The notes under the pieces are model-generated. The model did no database searches. It was not told the origin of the DNA and was given only the letters and a program-made list of their open reading frames with translations. Below are positions 61,750-64,000 of a stretch of 64,000 nt of DNA, in pieces. Position 1 is the first letter of the stretch. Every line of letters starts with the position of its first letter. A program made the position numbers and the translations under genes. Source of the DNA: Zobellia russellii (lineage in GTDB: Bacteria; Bacteroidota; Bacteroidia; Flavobacteriales; Flavobacteriaceae); NCBI RefSeq assembly GCF_018728565.1, contig NZ_JACSOI010000001.1, positions 930,001 to 994,000 of the forward strand, in the 5' to 3' direction.

Positions 61750-62247
61750 TTATTTGTCGTAAACTTTCTCTCCTGCATTTAGTAGTTTGCCCCAATGTTT
61801 GTTAAAGGCGTGGACATTTTCGGTGGGGTTTCCAATAGAATCATAAACCGGATAGCCTTTGTTTTTCCATTCAAAAATACCTCCATATAGATTTTTTACA
61901 TTGGTATACCCCGCTTTTTTCAACTTTTCCCCAATATCTTCCGATCGTACCCCAATGGAACAGTAAACGACTATTTCCTTGTTTTTATTTTGCAGTTGTT
62001 GAGTAACGGAGTCCAACTGAAACGTATCATATCCCACCCAAATGGCCTCTTTTAAGTGGCTTACTTCGTATTCAGTCTTCTCTCGAGCATCAATAAAAAT
62101 GGGGTTCGTGGCGTTTTCAAGTTGTTCAATGTGAATGTAGTCTACAGATCCTTTATTGAGCTTTTTTAGGGTTTTATCAATCTTGTTCTGTGAAAAGGAA
62201 GTTGAAACGACACAGAGAAATAGAAATGTGGTTAATGTTGATCTCAT
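61750..62247 (-). CDS. Exported rhodanese-like domain protein
   Basis: 165 residues with a signal peptide (cut after FSQ, residue 20). Rhodanese domain: PIFIDAREKTEYEVSHLKEA and the active-site loop CSIGVRS with Cys96, ending LYGGIFEWKNKGYPVYD. It could carry persulfide sulfur in the periplasm. It is first in the leftward arsenosugar-type cluster, 58 bp before TIGR04282. Confidence 0.87.
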   Translation of the reverse strand: MRSTLTTFLFLCVVSTSFSQNKIDKTLKKLNKGSVDYIHIEQLENATNPIFIDAREKTEYEVSHLKEAIWVGYDTFQLDSVTQQLQNKNKEIVVYCSIGVRSEDIGEKLKKAGYTNVKNLYGGIFEWKNKGYPVYDSIGNPTENVHAFNKHWGKLLNAGEKVYDK

Positions 62248-62328
62248 GGGTTATATCTGATAGAAACAAGTTTTAAATGAAATATATAGATTCAAACTTT
62301 TTTTTGGACTTAATTAAGCAATTTTTGT

Positions 62329-63885
62329 TTAGCTCAATGTTTGTTTGATGTGCTCAATATCTTCTTTACTTAGTTCAAACCATTCTCCTCTTAGTCTTTT
62401 ATCTGAATAAGTTTGGTGAAGAGCCTTTTCAATACTTTCAGCAATTTTTCTAACTGGAAACTTCTTGCACTGAATCATTTCTATTGTCGGTTTCTCACTT
62501 TGTAAAGTTCTTTCTCTATATTCCGGCTTGTTAGAAATTCCAATTTTATAATATTTATTAGAAGTGTCGTGCATTAGATAAACATAACAAAATTCAATGG
62601 CTGTTTCTTTAATTGATTCCTCTTTTTTAAATTCAGTTGGTTGATAATTTGGTATTGTTTTTTGAACTAAATTTATGTAATCGTTTGCGAATTTTTTGAT
62701 TACAATTCTAATGTTGTTTTTTGTTGAATAGAATGCATCTCCACTTTTATCGCCTCCTAATATTTCTCTTTTGTCACTAACGAGGGAAATTTTCCATTTC
62801 TTAAAATATGTACTTGCAAAGAGGTTGAGTTCAGATTTAGTTATTAATCCTTTATATTCTAAAATTTTTTCGTTTAATCTATTTTTTGAAAAAGTTGGGT
62901 TTACCAGCAACTCAAATTGAATTTGTTCTCCGTTTTCAAATAGGAAGTTGATTTTGTCAAATTGTTTAGGTCTTATTTGCTTTGAGTTAAAGTGAAATAC
63001 AATATAATCATTATCGTCTAAATAATTGAAGGTGAAAAGAAAGTCAATTATCATGTTGTCTGATTTAGTTTTAACTCCTGGACTAATCTCTGAGCTAGAA
63101 CTTACTCTATGCCATTTTACAATCTTCAATTCTGTAAAATCATCGGTAATCAAATTTGGCTTATTTATAAAACGTTGCTCAATTCTTTTTTCATCAGTGT
63201 CACGAATAACATACATTAATTCATTTCTGTTTAAATCAAGGATTTTGTTTGGGTCAATTTGATGAATGAACCCATTTTTTTTAGAATAATTTATATGTTT
63301 CTTGTATTTTGAGTCATTATATTCAAAAATTGGTTCTCCTTCTTTTACTAAAGAGCCATCGTCAACAAGCCATTTATTGAAAGAGTGTTTGAAACCTTGT
63401 TCTTTAAAAAAATCTTTGTGTTCAAAATTTTCTATTGAATTTTCGTTTTGGTATTCTCCTTTTTGGTGTAGTTTGTAAATATTATCTCCATTTTTTAACG
63501 AATCATCTTTTTCAGATGTCCATTCTAAAACCCCTGCTTTTTTTGCTCTTATTACAACAGTAGAAAATTGAAGAATACCTTTCTCGCCAATTCTTATTTT
63601 ACAAATTGTCTCATCGATATTAACCCATTCTCCATCTGGAATGTCATATTCATAAAAGTAAAATTCTTCATTTCTATTTTCAGGAAAGTCATTTATATCA
63701 AATTCTCCGAGATTGTAATTGGAAACCTGTTTCTTCTTGTTTTCGGTTCGAATCGCTTTGATTTTTCTTTGTTTATTCTCTAAAGCCATTTCAATTGGCT
63801 TAAAAATGAAGTTAATAAGTCTAATCCAATATTTGATAAGCAGGTACCCAAGTATGCAGGCTAAAAATATTAATATGAAAGTCAA
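62329..63885 (-). CDS. Membrane-anchored orphan with lipoyl-like segments and T5orf172 (GIY-YIG) C-terminus
   Basis: 518 residues. A hydrophobic N-terminal segment (MTFILIFLACILGYLLIKYW) is followed by two stretches resembling biotinyl-lipoyl/HlyD-type barrels: about 80-140 (VNIDETICKI... VIRAKKAGVL... LKNGDNIYKL) and about 165-215 (VKEGEPIFEY...). No lipoyl-Lys signature is visible. The C-terminal about 90 residues match the T5orf172/MUG113 GIY-YIG-like domain (CYVYLMHDTSNKYYKIGIS... RTLQSEKP... LRGEWFEL). The gene is visibly more AT-rich than its neighbours, which suggests acquisition. An inverted repeat spans its probable transcription start. The function is unknown. Confidence 0.65.
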   Translation of the reverse strand: MTFILIFLACILGYLLIKYWIRLINFIFKPIEMALENKQRKIKAIRTENKKKQVSNYNLGEFDINDFPENRNEEFYFYEYDIPDGEWVNIDETICKIRIGEKGILQFSTVVIRAKKAGVLEWTSEKDDSLKNGDNIYKLHQKGEYQNENSIENFEHKDFFKEQGFKHSFNKWLVDDGSLVKEGEPIFEYNDSKYKKHINYSKKNGFIHQIDPNKILDLNRNELMYVIRDTDEKRIEQRFINKPNLITDDFTELKIVKWHRVSSSSEISPGVKTKSDNMIIDFLFTFNYLDDNDYIVFHFNSKQIRPKQFDKINFLFENGEQIQFELLVNPTFSKNRLNEKILEYKGLITKSELNLFASTYFKKWKISLVSDKREILGGDKSGDAFYSTKNNIRIVIKKFANDYINLVQKTIPNYQPTEFKKEESIKETAIEFCYVYLMHDTSNKYYKIGISNKPEYRERTLQSEKPTIEMIQCKKFPVRKIAESIEKALHQTYSDKRLRGEWFELSKEDIEHIKQTLS

Positions 63886-63898
63886 ATTCTAATAATTG

Positions 63899-63918
63899 TT
63901 TGTTTAAGCATAAACAAA
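63899..63918. repeat. Perfect 8-bp inverted repeat at the promoter of the orphan gene
   Basis: TTTGTTTA (63899-63906), loop AGCA, TAAACAAA (63911-63918): a perfect 8-bp inverted repeat 13 bp before the ATG at 63885. It overlaps the -7 box by 4 bp, so it could be an operator or a 5'-end hairpin in the messenger. Confidence 0.55.
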
Positions 63919-63922
63919 TATA
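63915..63922 (-). promoter_or_regulatory. Flavobacterial -7 promoter box upstream of the orphan gene
   Basis: On the minus strand TATATTTG matches TAnnTTTG exactly, 29 bp before the ATG at 63885. No TTG is seen at the -33 distance, and the AT-rich context makes a chance match fairly likely. Confidence 0.4.
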
Positions 63923-64000
63923 AGATTAATATAAGCTGAAATTGTTAAGTAAAGACTAAGGGTTCTGAAAGTCTATGTGCTTTTTCTCTACCATTTCAAG

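Noticed and set aside
62329-63885. True biotin or lipoyl carrier function for the orphan
   Set aside because: No MKM or DKA-type lysine motif is visible; only the general barrel-like spacing is similar.

Overview
The window looks like chromosomal DNA of a marine member of the Flavobacteriaceae (Bacteroidota), perhaps close to Zobellia or Maribacter. The assignment rests on three kinds of evidence. Several genes have a TAnnTTTG promoter box upstream and A-rich rather than Shine-Dalgarno start regions. There is a type IX secretion (T9SS) pair, a PorP/SprF-like protein with a gliding-motility type C-terminal domain. The arginine genes include the Bacteroidota-type N-acyl-ornithine carbamoyltransferase. 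The genus is a guess. No rRNA, tRNA, CRISPR array, transposase or prophage was recognised.

Layout. 1-7.1 kb (+): the end of beta-phosphoglucomutase, maltose phosphorylase and a cytoplasmic GH13 amylase (maltose/maltodextrin use), followed without gaps by a GDPD lipoprotein, a BaiN/HI0933-type flavoprotein and a DUF1697 protein. 7.1-12.7 kb: TspO (-), then mevalonate diphosphate decarboxylase, mevalonate kinase, a UbiA-type prenyltransferase, a nitrilase and an RsuA/RluB-type protein that lacks the catalytic Asp. 12.9-23.2 kb (-): an apparent four-gene operon of a cadherin/metzincin lipoprotein, a 2557-residue BspA/DUF285 adhesin with a type B T9SS signal, its PorP/SprF partner and a small membrane-anchored protein. 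23.5-25.9 kb (-): an M1 peptidase and an AT-rich orphan.

25.9-37.6 kb (-): a combined arginine/proline cluster running GNAT-argG-argC-proC-argD-proA-proB-argF'-argB-argE-argH. It is preceded by a structured leader. Between argE and argH it is interrupted by a four-helix-bundle gene flanked by an 18-bp inverted repeat. 37.6-44.1 kb (-): an envelope or exopolysaccharide operon (YwqK-like, GH78-like, two GT2 enzymes, one GT-C enzyme). 44.2-49.0 kb: a NosR/NapH-like polyferredoxin with an FAD oxidoreductase (-), and a divergent DUF547 protein with an outer-membrane barrel (+). 49.0-52.1 kb (+): a GH113-like lipoprotein, a small lipoprotein and an Omp85-like barrel. 52.1-54.1 kb (-): peptide deformylase, a DUF6503-like lipoprotein and a glyoxalase-like protein. 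54.2-57.4 kb (+): an SDR, an AhpD-like protein, a flavin amine oxidase and an AraC regulator. 57.6-58.7 kb (+): a cell-wall amidase. 58.6-62.2 kb (-): an arsenosugar-type cluster (rhodanese, TIGR04282, purine nucleoside phosphorylase, DUF547, TIGR04283). 62.3-63.9 kb (-): an AT-rich orphan with a T5orf172/GIY-YIG end.

Most of the window is well-ordered core metabolism. The points most worth checking are the inverted-repeat-flanked four-helix-bundle cassette in the arginine operon, the pseudouridine-synthase homologue with Ser at the catalytic position, the duplicated-module giant adhesin operon, the arginine-cluster leader, the MTAP-like residue in the phosphorylase of the arsenosugar-type cluster, and the chimeric T5orf172 protein at the right end.
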